Source: Deltaproteobacteria bacterium
GTDB taxonomy: Bacteria > Desulfobacterota > Syntrophia > Syntrophales > Smithellaceae
Direction of reading: 5' to 3'
DNA length: 35,837 bases
Assembly (NCBI GenBank): GCA_021372815.1
Contig: JAJFTS010000009.1
Coordinates: 1-35,837 of the forward strand
The notes beneath the pieces are model-generated. The model saw only the letters and a program-made list of their open reading frames with translations, was not told the origin of the DNA and did no database searches. Both the position numbers and the translations under genes were made by a program. This document shows positions 6,749-14,819 of the stretch, piece by piece. How positions within the stretch are numbered: the first letter of the stretch is position 1; the number at the start of each line of letters is the position of its first letter.

Positions 6749-8989
6749 TCAGATTCCCAGCCATTTAACAAGGTTGTACGCCGCTATTCCACCCAGGTAG
6801 GAAACAAAAAGCGTCATGATAATGCTGGCGTAAAACCATTTGTTGTTGTTCATTTCCTTTTTCAGCACGGCGACGGTCGCGGCGCAGGGGATGAAGAGCA
6901 TCATCACCACGAGAAATGCCGCCGCCGATGCGTGGCTCATGATGGCGGGCAGCATATTGGACAGCCCGTCCCGTCCCACGGAATAAAGAACCCCCAGTGT
7001 GGCGATGACATTTTCCTTCGCCACCAGTCCGGTCAAAAGTGAAGTAATCATTTTCCAGTCCAGCCCCAGCGGTACACCCAGAGGCTGAAGCAGTCTGCCG
7101 AATGATGCCAGGAAACTTTCCTCGACGTTTCCGGTGGGGAAATAAGACAGAAGCCAGACAATCAGGGACACGCCCAGGATGACGGTTCCCGCCTTGCGGA
7201 TAAAGGACAGCGTTCTCGACCAGACAGCCATCAGAATGGTTTTCATGTCGGGCGCGTGATAAATGGGCAGTTCCATGATAAAAGGCGCGTCCTGCTTCCA
7301 GAGCGTCTTGTTGACGAAAATTCCGGCAATGCCGAGCACGGCGATGTTCAGCGCCACGATGCTCCAGGACACGTAAGCGGCGTTCGAGCCGAAAATGGCA
7401 GCGGAAATGAGCGTCAGCACGGCGAGCCGCGCGGTGCAAGGAACAAACGGGATTAACAGCAGGGTAATCATTCTGGCTTTTTTCGTTTCGATGATGCGTG
7501 TTCCCAGAACAGCGGGCACATTGCAGCCGAATCCGAGGCACATGGGAATGAAACTTTTCCCGTGCAGGCCGACCAGATGCATGATTCTATCCATGACAAA
7601 AGCCGCGCGCGCCATATAACCCACATCTTCCAGAAGAGCCATGATGGCGAAAAATATCAGCAGAACCGGCAGAAAAGTAAGGACGGAACCGGCTCCGCCG
7701 ATGACGCCGTTGAGCAATAAGCCACCCAACCAGTCCGGCCATCCTTTTATAAAGGGTTCACAAAATTTGATAAAATTCTGAATTTGATCGCTCAGCCACA
7801 CCTGAAGAGGGACCCCCACCGCATAGGTCAGAAAAAATACAAAGGCCATGACCGCCAGCAGAATGGGAATGCCGAATACGGGGCGGGTGAGAATATGGTC
7901 GATTCTGTCGGTCAGCACCACCTGACCCATTTTAAATCGGGCGACGGCGGCGCGGGTGATTTTTTCAATCCAGTCATAGCGTCCGTTGACAACGGCATGC
8001 AGAGCGTCTTCGTGTTTGATGAGAAGTGCATCGATCTTTTCGCAGGTAGCTTTTGAAACACTTTGTTCCACCATCTTTGATACTTCAGGATCGCCTTCCA
8101 TCAGTTTTACCGCGACCCATTCCGGTGTGTAGGGTTCCTTAATATAAGGCCGGACAAGCTTCAAAATTTCCTGATAAATCTGGTGATGATCGAGAGAAAC
8201 TTCCGGTATGTCAGGTGTATATTTACTGTCAAAGGAAGCAATCGTGGTAATCTGGTTGACCAGTTCCTTTATCCCGCTGTTGCGTTTGGCGACCATGGGA
8301 ATAACCGGAATTCCCAATGAGTCCTGTAAGGCCCGCGTGTCGATTTCGATTCCCTGATCGGAAGCGACATCCAGCATATTAACGGCCACAACGACCGGCC
8401 GGTTAAGCAGAAGCACCTCGGACAAAAGATAAAGGCCGCGCTCCAGCGCCGCCGCGTTCAATACCAGCACCACCAGGGCAGGTTTTTCCCTGATGATAAA
8501 ATCACGAGTGACCCTTTCTTCTTCGGAGAACGCTGTCAGGCTGTATGTTCCCGGCAAATCGACAATCCTGATCAAAATGTTATCGGCGTGATGAGTCCCT
8601 TCCTTTTTCTCCACCGTTTTGCCCGGCCAGTTGCCGACGTGCTGGGACAAACCGGTGAGAATATTGAACACGGTTGATTTGCCGACGTTGGGCTGCCCGA
8701 CAAGAGCCACGAAGATTTCCTTTTCGATGGGAGGCAGGCAGATCTCGGCTTCAGGTTCAATTTTGTAAACCATGATTTTTGACGCTTCGCCCTGACCCAG
8801 CGCAATGCGTGTGTTCGCCACCTGAATGACGATCAGGCCGCCGCTGACCTGAGCGACGCGAAAGCGGGCGTTCGTGACGATGCCCATTCCCGCCAGACGG
8901 CTGGTGATAGCCGAACCGCCTTCGATGGAATAAATGACTCCCTGATCGCCTTCACGCAAGGAGGTTATGTTTATCGGATCATTCATCAT
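6749..8989 (-). CDS. feoB: Ferrous iron transporter, FeoA-FeoB fusion
   Basis: A 746-residue fusion. Residues 1-78 are a FeoA SH3-like domain (SLREGDQGVIYSIEG), then the FeoB GTPase: G1 GQPNVGKST near 97-105, G3 DLPGTY near 145, G4 NMLD near 210. A helical linker follows, and from about 375 a polytopic membrane part with the two Gate regions (FIPMCLGFGCNVPAVLGTR is characteristic). FeoB imports Fe2+ across the inner membrane and FeoA supports it; fusing them keeps the ratio at 1:1. There are two adjacent ATG codons and a weak Shine-Dalgarno. The gene starts 12 bases after the upstream DUF2156 gene, so the two are likely co-transcribed. No Fur-like site was recognised. Confidence 0.96.
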   Translation of the reverse strand: MMNDPINITSLREGDQGVIYSIEGGSAITSRLAGMGIVTNARFRVAQVSGGLIVIQVANTRIALGQGEASKIMVYKIEPEAEICLPPIEKEIFVALVGQPNVGKSTVFNILTGLSQHVGNWPGKTVEKKEGTHHADNILIRIVDLPGTYSLTAFSEEERVTRDFIIREKPALVVLVLNAAALERGLYLLSEVLLLNRPVVVAVNMLDVASDQGIEIDTRALQDSLGIPVIPMVAKRNSGIKELVNQITTIASFDSKYTPDIPEVSLDHHQIYQEILKLVRPYIKEPYTPEWVAVKLMEGDPEVSKMVEQSVSKATCEKIDALLIKHEDALHAVVNGRYDWIEKITRAAVARFKMGQVVLTDRIDHILTRPVFGIPILLAVMAFVFFLTYAVGVPLQVWLSDQIQNFIKFCEPFIKGWPDWLGGLLLNGVIGGAGSVLTFLPVLLIFFAIMALLEDVGYMARAAFVMDRIMHLVGLHGKSFIPMCLGFGCNVPAVLGTRIIETKKARMITLLLIPFVPCTARLAVLTLISAAIFGSNAAYVSWSIVALNIAVLGIAGIFVNKTLWKQDAPFIMELPIYHAPDMKTILMAVWSRTLSFIRKAGTVILGVSLIVWLLSYFPTGNVEESFLASFGRLLQPLGVPLGLDWKMITSLLTGLVAKENVIATLGVLYSVGRDGLSNMLPAIMSHASAAAFLVVMMLFIPCAATVAVLKKEMNNNKWFYASIIMTLFVSYLGGIAAYNLVKWLGI

Positions 8990-9001
8990 TTTTACTTTAA
9001 A

Positions 9002-9859
9002 TTATTTTAAGCTCACATGGTATTTCTTAAGCAGAAATTCCGGGCCATAGGAACTTTTTGTCCGGCGCAGATTTTTATTGCCCATGTCTTCTTCCAGATT
9101 GAGATACTTGTACTGCGATTGCAGTATTTTTGCCGTATCGTTGAACATATATTCGTAAATACCGTGATACGTGGTGGAAGCTTTGGCAAAATGCAGGCAA
9201 AAGGTATCTTTGTTCAGTTCTTCGCCGATAATAAATCCTGCCGGTTTATCGGCAATGTAATATATTGTTCCCCGGAGCGCAAGTCCGGAAAATTTTTGCA
9301 GGGCTTCACTGCATTGTTCAAAATCGGTTTTATCCGCCGCCGTTCTGGAATTGTCTTGCCATTCCCGCAGAACATTCATCGCGTCATGATAATTATTATT
9401 CGATAGAGGTTCGCCCTGTGGTACGTAGGAAGAAAGAAATTGACTCAAATGATTGCGGTGGCGGACATATTGTTTCCCCTTGAAACCGGCCATCTTTTCG
9501 GTGAGATAAATGTAATCCGATTCACTGTCTTCATAACTGATGAAAAATTTATCCTCCGGGAAATAATGAAGCCATTCCTCGGGAATGGGGAAGAAAAAAT
9601 TCCGCTGTCCCAGAATTTCCTTGTATGTTTTGACATCGCAGCCTTGCGGATCGGTCAGGGGCATGACATAACTTTGTTTTTGCCTGTTCCGGCCCGAAAC
9701 AAACAAACCGCATTCCTTGGTGACGAATTCGTAGTTGCTGATGCTGCGGAATAAATAAACATTGGCGAAAGTGTAATCGGAAATCTGTAAATTCATCTGA
9801 TGAAAGCGCTCAGTCAGACAATCATGATGTTTCACATCAACAGTTTCAATGGTTTCCAT
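9002..9859 (-). CDS. DUF2156 family protein (GNAT-fold)
   Basis: A protein of 285 residues resembling DUF2156, the domain also found in the aminoacyl-transferase part of lysyl-phosphatidylglycerol synthase. Family features include an early DYTFANVYLFRS segment near residue 28, a central KQYVRHRNHLSQF, and a C-terminal block with YEYMFNDTAKIL, NLEEDMGN and LRRTKSSYGPE. There are no membrane helices, so a cytoplasmic acyl- or aminoacyl-transferase is likely; the substrate is unknown. The start at 9859 has GGAAA upstream. A longer start at 9895 adds 12 residues but lacks a Shine-Dalgarno and abuts a MITE-like repeat. feoAB follows 12 bases later. Confidence 0.8.
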   Translation of the reverse strand: METIETVDVKHHDCLTERFHQMNLQISDYTFANVYLFRSISNYEFVTKECGLFVSGRNRQKQSYVMPLTDPQGCDVKTYKEILGQRNFFFPIPEEWLHYFPEDKFFISYEDSESDYIYLTEKMAGFKGKQYVRHRNHLSQFLSSYVPQGEPLSNNNYHDAMNVLREWQDNSRTAADKTDFEQCSEALQKFSGLALRGTIYYIADKPAGFIIGEELNKDTFCLHFAKASTTYHGIYEYMFNDTAKILQSQYKYLNLEEDMGNKNLRRTKSSYGPEFLLKKYHVSLK

Positions 9860-9897
9860 GTAAATATTTCCAAATCCTTTTTTAATAAACATCAATT

Positions 9898-9997
9898 TGT
9901 CATTTCGACCGAAGGCTATGGTCCAGCTATGCCGGGGAGAAATCTAACAGAGAACATAAAAGAAAGATTTCTCGTCTCTGCGATTCTCGAAATGACA
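9898..9997. repeat. MITE-like hairpin repeat, copy 2
   Basis: A 100-base element has perfect 11-base terminal inverted repeats (TGTCATTTCGA and TCGAAATGACA). A second internal inverted pair (GAGAAATCT near 9941 and AGATTTCTC near 9965) lets the whole element fold on itself. About 31 bases of its right end (9966-9996) match copy 1 at 2429-2459 in reverse orientation with one mismatch. It lies between the YgjP and DUF2156 genes and has no coding capacity. Non-autonomous mobile elements have this form; the transposase family is not evident here. Confidence 0.75.
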
Positions 9998-10035
9998 TGT
10001 GAATAAGTTTTAAAAATTCAATTTTTTTCAACGGC

Positions 10036-10722
10036 TCAAAGATTGAAAATTTGATGATTGTCTTTAAGCCAGCGCCGGTGCTTCTTGTACGCCGGTATGA
10101 CTTCTGCCACCCGCTGCCAGAATCGCGGTGCATGATTTTTTTCTTTGATGTGCGTCAGCTCATGCACAATTACATAATCAATTATATCCGGAGGCGCCAT
10201 GATCAGCCGGAAGCTGAAAGCCAGATGGCTATCCCCCGAACAAGAACCCCACCGGCTTTGAGCCGATGTTATTTTTATGCTTTCCGGTTGTAATTTAAGC
10301 ATCCGGCCGAAAAAATCAACGCGTTGACGTATAAAATCATCAGCTTTTTTCTTATACCATGAAACGAAATAATGTTTTTTTGAATCTTTATTTCCCTGCG
10401 CGTTAAGATAAAATCGGTTATTCCAGAAGACAACACCCGCATGTTCAAACGGTTCGAAAAACACTTCCAGGGGATAGGATTGCCCCAGATACAAAAAATG
10501 CTCGCCGGTTTTATATTCTTTGACTCTAATTTTCAGAGAATCTTCTTTGTTCTTTTGAATGACTTTATTGATCCAGTTCTGTTTTTCTTCGACGAAGCGA
10601 TTGATTTCTTCCGCTGGTGTATAATAAGGTGCGGAAATAACAATTTCCGCTTCATTACGGATCTGGAGAGAAATGGTTTTTCTTCTTTTCCTGCTTCTGT
10701 TGACCGTGTAGGTAATATCCAT
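10036..10722 (-). CDS. YgjP-like zinc metallopeptidase (DUF45)
   Basis: A 228-residue protein of the YgjP/SprT-like family. The zinc-site signature HELTH is at about 185-189 (VIVHELTHIKEKNH), with the third ligand expected in the following NHAPRFWQRV segment. The family motif RWGSCS precedes it near 158. The N-terminal half has the usual beta-rich part (KTISLQIRNEAEIVISAP). No signal peptide is present, so it is cytoplasmic. The physiological substrate of this family is not established. No Shine-Dalgarno is visible before the ATG. It heads a minus-strand group with the DUF2156 and feoAB genes, though a repeat separates them. Confidence 0.9.
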   Translation of the reverse strand: MDITYTVNRSRKRRKTISLQIRNEAEIVISAPYYTPAEEINRFVEEKQNWINKVIQKNKEDSLKIRVKEYKTGEHFLYLGQSYPLEVFFEPFEHAGVVFWNNRFYLNAQGNKDSKKHYFVSWYKKKADDFIRQRVDFFGRMLKLQPESIKITSAQSRWGSCSGDSHLAFSFRLIMAPPDIIDYVIVHELTHIKEKNHAPRFWQRVAEVIPAYKKHRRWLKDNHQIFNL

Positions 10723-10869
10723 CTAAGATAATTATTTCAAGTCGTAATTATTAGTTTATCTGATTATCATAATTCAGCGTCTAAAGCGAGTGCGGAAAGT
10801 CATGAAAGAGGCCTTTTCATTAAATTTATTTTGTGCTAGTGAAAAAAGCAAAATTTTCGGGAAAGCAAA

Positions 10870-11214
10870 ATGAAAAAAATCACCAAATGCCCCTGGGGCA
10901 GTTTTGAAGTTTTGTCGGAAGCCCCTGACCATAAAGTAAAGAGAATTATTGTTGAACCCGGCGGATGCCTGAGTTTGCAGCTTCATCATTTCCGCTCTGA
11001 ACACTGGTTTGTGGTTGCCGGCAGGGGGGACGCAGTCGTTGGCGATAAAAAAATATCTTTGCAGGCAGGCGGTTCGCTTGATATTCCCGAAAAAGAAAAG
11101 CACCGCGTCCAAAATTATACGGAGGAAAATTTGATCATCATCGAAATTCAGAAAGGCGTATACTGCGGCGATGATGATATAGAACGATTCGAGGATAAAT
11201 ACGGCCGGGCTTAA
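10870..11214 (+). CDS. Cupin, mannose-6-phosphate isomerase type II-like
   Basis: A single-domain cupin of 114 residues resembling the C-terminal isomerase domain of bifunctional ManC/AlgA proteins. It has the opening PWGSFEVL, the first cupin motif (LQLHHFRSEHWFVVAGRG, with histidine and glutamate metal ligands) and the second (GGSLDIPEKEKHRVQN). It could interconvert mannose 6-phosphate and fructose 6-phosphate, or be a sugar-binding relative. A short standalone form like this is common. GGGAAAG lies upstream of the ATG. The next plus-strand gene is glycosyltransferase-like, which would fit a role in surface sugars, but 247 bases separate them. Confidence 0.85.
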   Translation: MKKITKCPWGSFEVLSEAPDHKVKRIIVEPGGCLSLQLHHFRSEHWFVVAGRGDAVVGDKKISLQAGGSLDIPEKEKHRVQNYTEENLIIIEIQKGVYCGDDDIERFEDKYGRA

Positions 11215-11227
11215 TACCCTTTCTCTT

Positions 11228-11255
11228 GTAATGGCCGTTTTGAAGCAGCCATTAC
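11228..11255. other. Inverted repeat after the cupin gene
   Basis: GTAATGGC (11228-11235) and GCCATTAC (11248-11255) form a perfect 8-base stem with a 12-base loop, 14 bases after the cupin stop. No T-run follows, so a classical intrinsic terminator is not supported. The rest of 11215-11461 shows no gene I can support on either strand. Confidence 0.4.
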
Positions 11256-11461
11256 CGGTAAGGCCGGGTTGCTTGTTCATTATACGTTTTCCTCCGGGAT
11301 GCATTTCCGGTCTTCGGCTAACCCTGCCGGCAGAGCCTGCCCGATACAGACCGGGGGCGTCGGCTTCCTCAGCGTATGCCCATAGCTGCTTCCGGTGCCT
11401 TCTTCTCGCCGTCTCTCGTTATCCTCTGAAAGCGAAATGGTATGGCCCATGATAAAACGAT

Positions 11462-12454
11462 ATGCGTAATAGGTTGAAACGACTATTGATCCGATCCACG
11501 TGGATATCGTCTCAAAAATATGATCCGCCTTGCCTGTGGTCAAAGGGAATCAGCCGTTATTGCGATTTCAAGGGTCCCGACGAGTACTGGCGGGAGGAAA
11601 CGGAATCATGTCAGCCGGATTTTTTCTTTCGCAGATACTATACCGGTTCCAGCGGTCTTGTATGGGTGCGATTGAGTTCTCGAACGAAGGATGGAGAACC
11701 GTGTGATTTGGATAATTTCGTTCGCGGGGCGCTGCCGTCAATTCGAAAACCTTTTTCTTTGATTACTACAGACGGTGATGCTGCGGTTCCTTCCGACATG
11801 GCGGCATCGACGGTTGAGGCTCTGCTTGGAAATCCGTGGCTGGTGTCATGGCATACTCAGAACTACGACGGCTATACGCATCCCAAACTTTTTCCTTTTC
11901 CGATCGGGCTAGATCTTCATACGCCGCGTTTTTGCAGCAGTCCAAGCCGGCTTTTAGCGCGGCTGCAGCGGATTCGGGCTTGTCGTATGCCGCTTAATCA
12001 ATTGCCGCTTAGAGTGTTTTGCGATCTGGATGTAAGTCTTAATTCGAAAGAAAGAGATCGGGCGGTTACTGCGCTGCGGGATTGCGATCATGTTGACTTT
12101 TTAAAGAAGCGCGTTTCGCAAACCGCGATTTGGCGGCGCTATGCCGAATATCCCTTTGTTGTCAGTACGTCGGGACATGGAATCGATTGTCATCGAACAT
12201 GGGAATTGCTCTACCTTGGCGCCATCGTCATAACGAAAACCTCATCGCTTGATCGCCTGTACGATGGGCTTCCCGTTATAATTGTAGAGGACTGGGAAGA
12301 AGTACGTGAAAAGCAAAACCTTGCCAAATGGCTGCAATACTATGACAAGTTCACAGACAAAGATAATGTCTGGAACAGGCTGAATCCAAACCATTGGATC
12401 ATATCTATTCGCGAGAAACTGTCCGGATCTTTAAATGGGAGAAGTATTCGATAA
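11462..12454 (+). CDS. Exostosin/GT47-like glycosyltransferase, tentative
   Basis: A 330-residue soluble protein. The C-terminal part is the most informative: FVVSTSGHGIDCHRTWELL (about 237-255), then YLGAIVITKTSSLDRLYDGLP and VIIVEDWEEV. This layout matches the nucleotide-sugar-binding end of exostosin-like (GT47) glycosyltransferases, where a conserved Gly/Asp/Arg motif precedes a Glu and a G-x-I/P-V segment. The N-terminal half (SLITTDGDAAVPSD, WLVSWHTQNYDGYTHPK) resembles related hypothetical proteins. An in-frame stop at 11453 limits the start to the ATG at 11462, which has no Shine-Dalgarno. Its cupin neighbour hints at sugar metabolism. The substrate is unknown and the family call is moderate. 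Confidence 0.5.
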   Translation: MRNRLKRLLIRSTWISSQKYDPPCLWSKGISRYCDFKGPDEYWREETESCQPDFFFRRYYTGSSGLVWVRLSSRTKDGEPCDLDNFVRGALPSIRKPFSLITTDGDAAVPSDMAASTVEALLGNPWLVSWHTQNYDGYTHPKLFPFPIGLDLHTPRFCSSPSRLLARLQRIRACRMPLNQLPLRVFCDLDVSLNSKERDRAVTALRDCDHVDFLKKRVSQTAIWRRYAEYPFVVSTSGHGIDCHRTWELLYLGAIVITKTSSLDRLYDGLPVIIVEDWEEVREKQNLAKWLQYYDKFTDKDNVWNRLNPNHWIISIREKLSGSLNGRSIR

Positions 12455-12465
12455 TTTAAAAAACA

Positions 12466-12495
12466 GGAGAGCCGGATGCCGAATTCCCGCTCTCC
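12466..12495. terminator. Hairpin between convergent genes
   Basis: GGAGAGC (12466-12472) and GCTCTCC (12489-12495) form a 7-base GC-rich stem, with a small inner CGG/CCG pair in the loop. A T-rich run (TATTTTT) follows about 9 bases later on the plus strand. It lies just after the glycosyltransferase stop and may end transcription of that gene. Confidence 0.45.
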
Positions 12496-12593
12496 CGTGT
12501 AATATTTTTCGTTTGCTTTTTTGAGTGCAGACCCAAACGCCGTTGCCGCGTTTCACGCAGCAATCCTTTTCATTCAGTCACGCCCGATCTTTA

Positions 12594-13358
12594 TCAGGCA
12601 AGAGCGCCTCCATCGACCACAAAGCTCGCGCCGGTGGTGAAGGACGCCGCGTCGGAAACCAGGTAAAGAACGACGCCGGCGATCTCCCGTGGTTCGGCAT
12701 GCCTGTTCAGGGGAATCATCTTCACCGCGATGTCGTGGATGGCTTCATTGTCCATGATGGCCTTGGAGAAATGCGTGGCCACCAGACCGGGCAGAAGCGC
12801 ATTTACCCTTATTTTCTTTCCCGCCAGCTCTTTGGCAAAAGCCTGCGTCATGGAAATGAGTCCCGCCTTGGTGATCGAGTACACACCCTGAAACGGAGCC
12901 GGTTTTACGCCGTTGACCGAGGAAACATTGACGATGGAACCGCCGCCGGTGGTTTCCATGAGTTTCGCCGCCTGCTGAATCATGAAGAAGGGTCCTTTCA
13001 AATTCACATCAAAAGTCTTGTTCCACACACCTTCGTCCGCACCGATCATTTCCCCGAAGTAGGGATTAGTGGCGGCATTGTTGATGAGGATGTCAAGCCT
13101 GCCGTGACGCTCCTTGATCTTGGCAAACAGTCCTTCTATCTGCTTAATATCACCAACGTGACAGGCCATAACTTCGGCCTTCCCGCCCCGGGATGCAATC
13201 TTGGATGCCACGCCTTCCAGGGCATCCGCCTTTCGGCTGACGAGAATGCAGTGGGCGCCGTAATCAGCCAGTGTAATGGCGATGGCTTCGCCGATGCCTC
13301 TGCTGGCTCCGGTGACCAGGGCAATTTTATTGTCCAGATTAAAATTTATTTTTTCCAT
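12594..13358 (-). CDS. Short-chain dehydrogenase/reductase
   Basis: A 254-residue classical SDR with an NAD(P) Rossmann fold. It shows TGASRGIG at about 16-23, NNAATNPYFG near 93 (the NNAG position with an unusual Thr-Asn-Pro), a catalytic serine in NVSSVNG near 145, YSITK near 158-162, and the family ending FVVDGGALA. The Asn-Pro-Tyr segment and overall pattern are closest to DHRS4-like carbonyl reductases and glucose-dehydrogenase-like SDRs rather than to housekeeping FabG, so the substrate is open. A strong Shine-Dalgarno (AAGGAG) lies upstream of the ATG. A small possible gene lies 110 bases upstream on the same strand. Confidence 0.92.
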   Translation of the reverse strand: MEKINFNLDNKIALVTGASRGIGEAIAITLADYGAHCILVSRKADALEGVASKIASRGGKAEVMACHVGDIKQIEGLFAKIKERHGRLDILINNAATNPYFGEMIGADEGVWNKTFDVNLKGPFFMIQQAAKLMETTGGGSIVNVSSVNGVKPAPFQGVYSITKAGLISMTQAFAKELAGKKIRVNALLPGLVATHFSKAIMDNEAIHDIAVKMIPLNRHAEPREIAGVVLYLVSDAASFTTGASFVVDGGALA

Positions 13359-13468
13359 ATGTTTCTCCTTTATGGTTTTTTACTTTTAGACAGTGTCCTT
13401 ACGCATAATTTTTTAGCATAAACCGACAACATTCGCAAAGCTTTCTCCCAGGAGTTTTCTTCTGATCT

Positions 13469-13678
13469 TTACATCCGCGAAAATATTTTCGATTCGACGC
13501 TTGATAAATCCTTAATCGAATTGATCTTTCCCCGTCCTCTGCAGAAGGAATGTTTCAGGAGAATCTGGAGCGCTCCGATTAAAAAACCGGGACGGTTTGG
13601 AAAAAGATCCATGAGGCTGTCCATGAGAGCAACTTTGTCGACACCGGATTCCCGCATCTCACGGATCAGCCGGTCAAT
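13469..13678 (-). CDS. Possible small protein with ATT start
   Basis: An open frame of 69 codons on the minus strand between an in-frame TGA at about 13697 and the stop at 13469. The protein-like sequence reads IDRLIREMRESGVDKVAL, then MDSLMDLFPNRPGFLIGA, then a basic tail. An excellent Shine-Dalgarno, AAGGGAGGG at 13686-13694, is 7 bases from the ATT at 13678. The first ATG (13657) is 28 bases from it and has no site of its own. Codon use resembles the neighbours. I do not recognise the family. It could be a real small gene with a rare start, or the remnant of a larger one. Confidence concerns coding potential only. Confidence 0.45.
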   Translation of the reverse strand: MDRLIREMRESGVDKVALMDSLMDLFPNRPGFLIGALQILLKHSFCRGRGKINSIKDLSSVESKIFSRM

Positions 13679-13685
13679 TGTAAAA

Positions 13686-13694
13686 CCCTCCCTT
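13686..13694 (-). promoter_or_regulatory. Strong Shine-Dalgarno that points to an ATT start
   Basis: AAGGGAGGG on the minus strand, spaced 7 bases from ATT at 13676-13678. No ATG, GTG or TTG lies at a usable distance in the open frame. Confidence 0.5.
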
Positions 13695-13747
13695 CAAGAT
13701 GATAATGGCAATCAATGATTATGACTTTTATCCCATATGCCGTATTT

Positions 13748-14731
13748 TTATATACTGCGTAATATAGCGGAGCGTTGTATCAGCGCCGCTATATTATTTC
13801 GTTCAGGGTCTGTAATTTGCGGCAGCGGACTTCTAACGGTTGCGGTAATCGGATGACCCAGCTGACGCAATGTTTCTTTAAAAACAGCCTGCCGCGAATT
13901 CCTGCCGATCCTGGTGGGGAACGGCAAACGGCTTATGACTTTAAAAACAGATTTTTGAATGACCGCGGGAATATCGAAAGTGTTCATTAGTCCGATGTGG
14001 TTGTATATGGCGTCTTCAATCCCGTGTGCCCTGGCGTGATCACCGGACATCCAGCAATTATAGCATTCGACAACCGCGCGGGGAGCCACCGACGGTATGG
14101 GACACATGACGCCGGCGCCGCCTGCTTCCAGATTTGTCAGCAGAAGCTGGGTTGTTCCGCTGAATAACGAAAAATCCTTTCCGCACACTGTCTGAATATC
14201 CCGCTTCATTTCTCTTACACATACGGAACTTTCTTTGGCACCCGTTATGCTTTTGATATGGTATAATCGGTTCATCTGATTTGAGTTGAAAAACAAGCCG
14301 GTTATTTGCGGGAAATGATAATACATGATCATTTTTTTTGTATGCCGACCTAGACGGGAATAGAAACCGAACACATTATCGTAGCGTAAAGGGTAATAGG
14401 CGGGAAGCGCTACAAGGTAACCGTCGAAGGGAAGCATATCGACTTTCTCAAAGAAAGAAAGTATTTCAGCAAGACTGAAGAACGTGCAGCCGACAATGAC
14501 GGGTATTCTGCCTTTTACTTTTTCAGCCGCCGTTTTAACGATAACGCATTTTTCATCAAGTGAAAAATAGGGTGATTCACCTCCGCTGCCGAGAACCAGA
14601 AGTCCATGACAGCCTTCTGTTATATAATACTCGATAAGATGTTCCATCCCCGCCGGGTCGAACCTTTCATCATCTTTCAATGGGGTGGGAACAACAGGAT
14701 ATACGCCGCAAAATTTTTTTGAGCCGCTCAT
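13748..14731 (-). CDS. DapA/NAL-family aldolase-lyase
   Basis: A 327-residue (beta/alpha)8 enzyme of the dihydrodipicolinate synthase/N-acetylneuraminate lyase family. These form a Schiff base between a lysine and pyruvate or a similar keto acid. It shows the opening GVYPVVPTPLKDDERFD, GSGGESPYFSLDE near 48-60 (the family GTTGE region, altered), the Tyr region MIMYYHFP near 134-141 (YHFP rather than YNxP), and the Schiff-base lysine in GAKESS near 163. The altered motifs and longer tail argue against housekeeping DapA. GAGGTAA lies upstream of the ATG. It follows lutC on the same strand after 88 bases containing a hairpin. The substrate is unknown. Confidence 0.85.
   Translation of the reverse strand: MSGSKKFCGVYPVVPTPLKDDERFDPAGMEHLIEYYITEGCHGLLVLGSGGESPYFSLDEKCVIVKTAAEKVKGRIPVIVGCTFFSLAEILSFFEKVDMLPFDGYLVALPAYYPLRYDNVFGFYSRLGRHTKKMIMYYHFPQITGLFFNSNQMNRLYHIKSITGAKESSVCVREMKRDIQTVCGKDFSLFSGTTQLLLTNLEAGGAGVMCPIPSVAPRAVVECYNCWMSGDHARAHGIEDAIYNHIGLMNTFDIPAVIQKSVFKVISRLPFPTRIGRNSRQAVFKETLRQLGHPITATVRSPLPQITDPERNNIAALIQRSAILRSI
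13761..13795. other. Inverted repeat inside the 3' end of the DapA-family gene
   Basis: AATATAGCGG (13761-13770) and CCGCTATATT (13786-13795) are a perfect 10-base inverted repeat with a 15-base loop, overlapping the last codons of the gene. The transcript could fold here just before its stop. An A-rich rather than T-rich tract follows in the direction of transcription, so a normal terminator is not supported. Confidence 0.4.
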
Positions 14732-14778
14732 AAAGTTACCTCAATTATTGATTTCCGTATCCACGATATTCGTGAATT

Positions 14779-14817
14779 CTTTGCCTTGCCGCTCCATTGG
14801 CGCGGATTAAGGCAAAG
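14779..14817 (-). other. Hairpin between lutC and the DapA-family gene
   Basis: CTTTGCCTT (14779-14787) and AAGGCAAAG (14809-14817) form a perfect 9-base stem with an inner CCGC/GCGG pair. It starts three bases after the lutC stop in the direction of transcription. Without a U-tract it may be a weak terminator or an mRNA-stabilising end of the lut transcript. Confidence 0.45.
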
Positions 14818-14819
14818 GT

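Noticed and set aside
6765-7541. 258-codon minus frame inside feoAB
   Set aside because: It is an out-of-phase frame of the membrane part of feoAB, rich in His and Arg, with no domain.
10774-11304. Long minus-strand frame opposite the cupin gene
   Set aside because: It is the shadow of the cupin gene. It lacks a family match and a ribosome-binding site, and the cupin has clear motifs.
12525-13421. 298-codon plus-strand frame opposite the SDR
   Set aside because: The SDR on the minus strand has all family motifs and a strong Shine-Dalgarno; the plus frame is its mirror.
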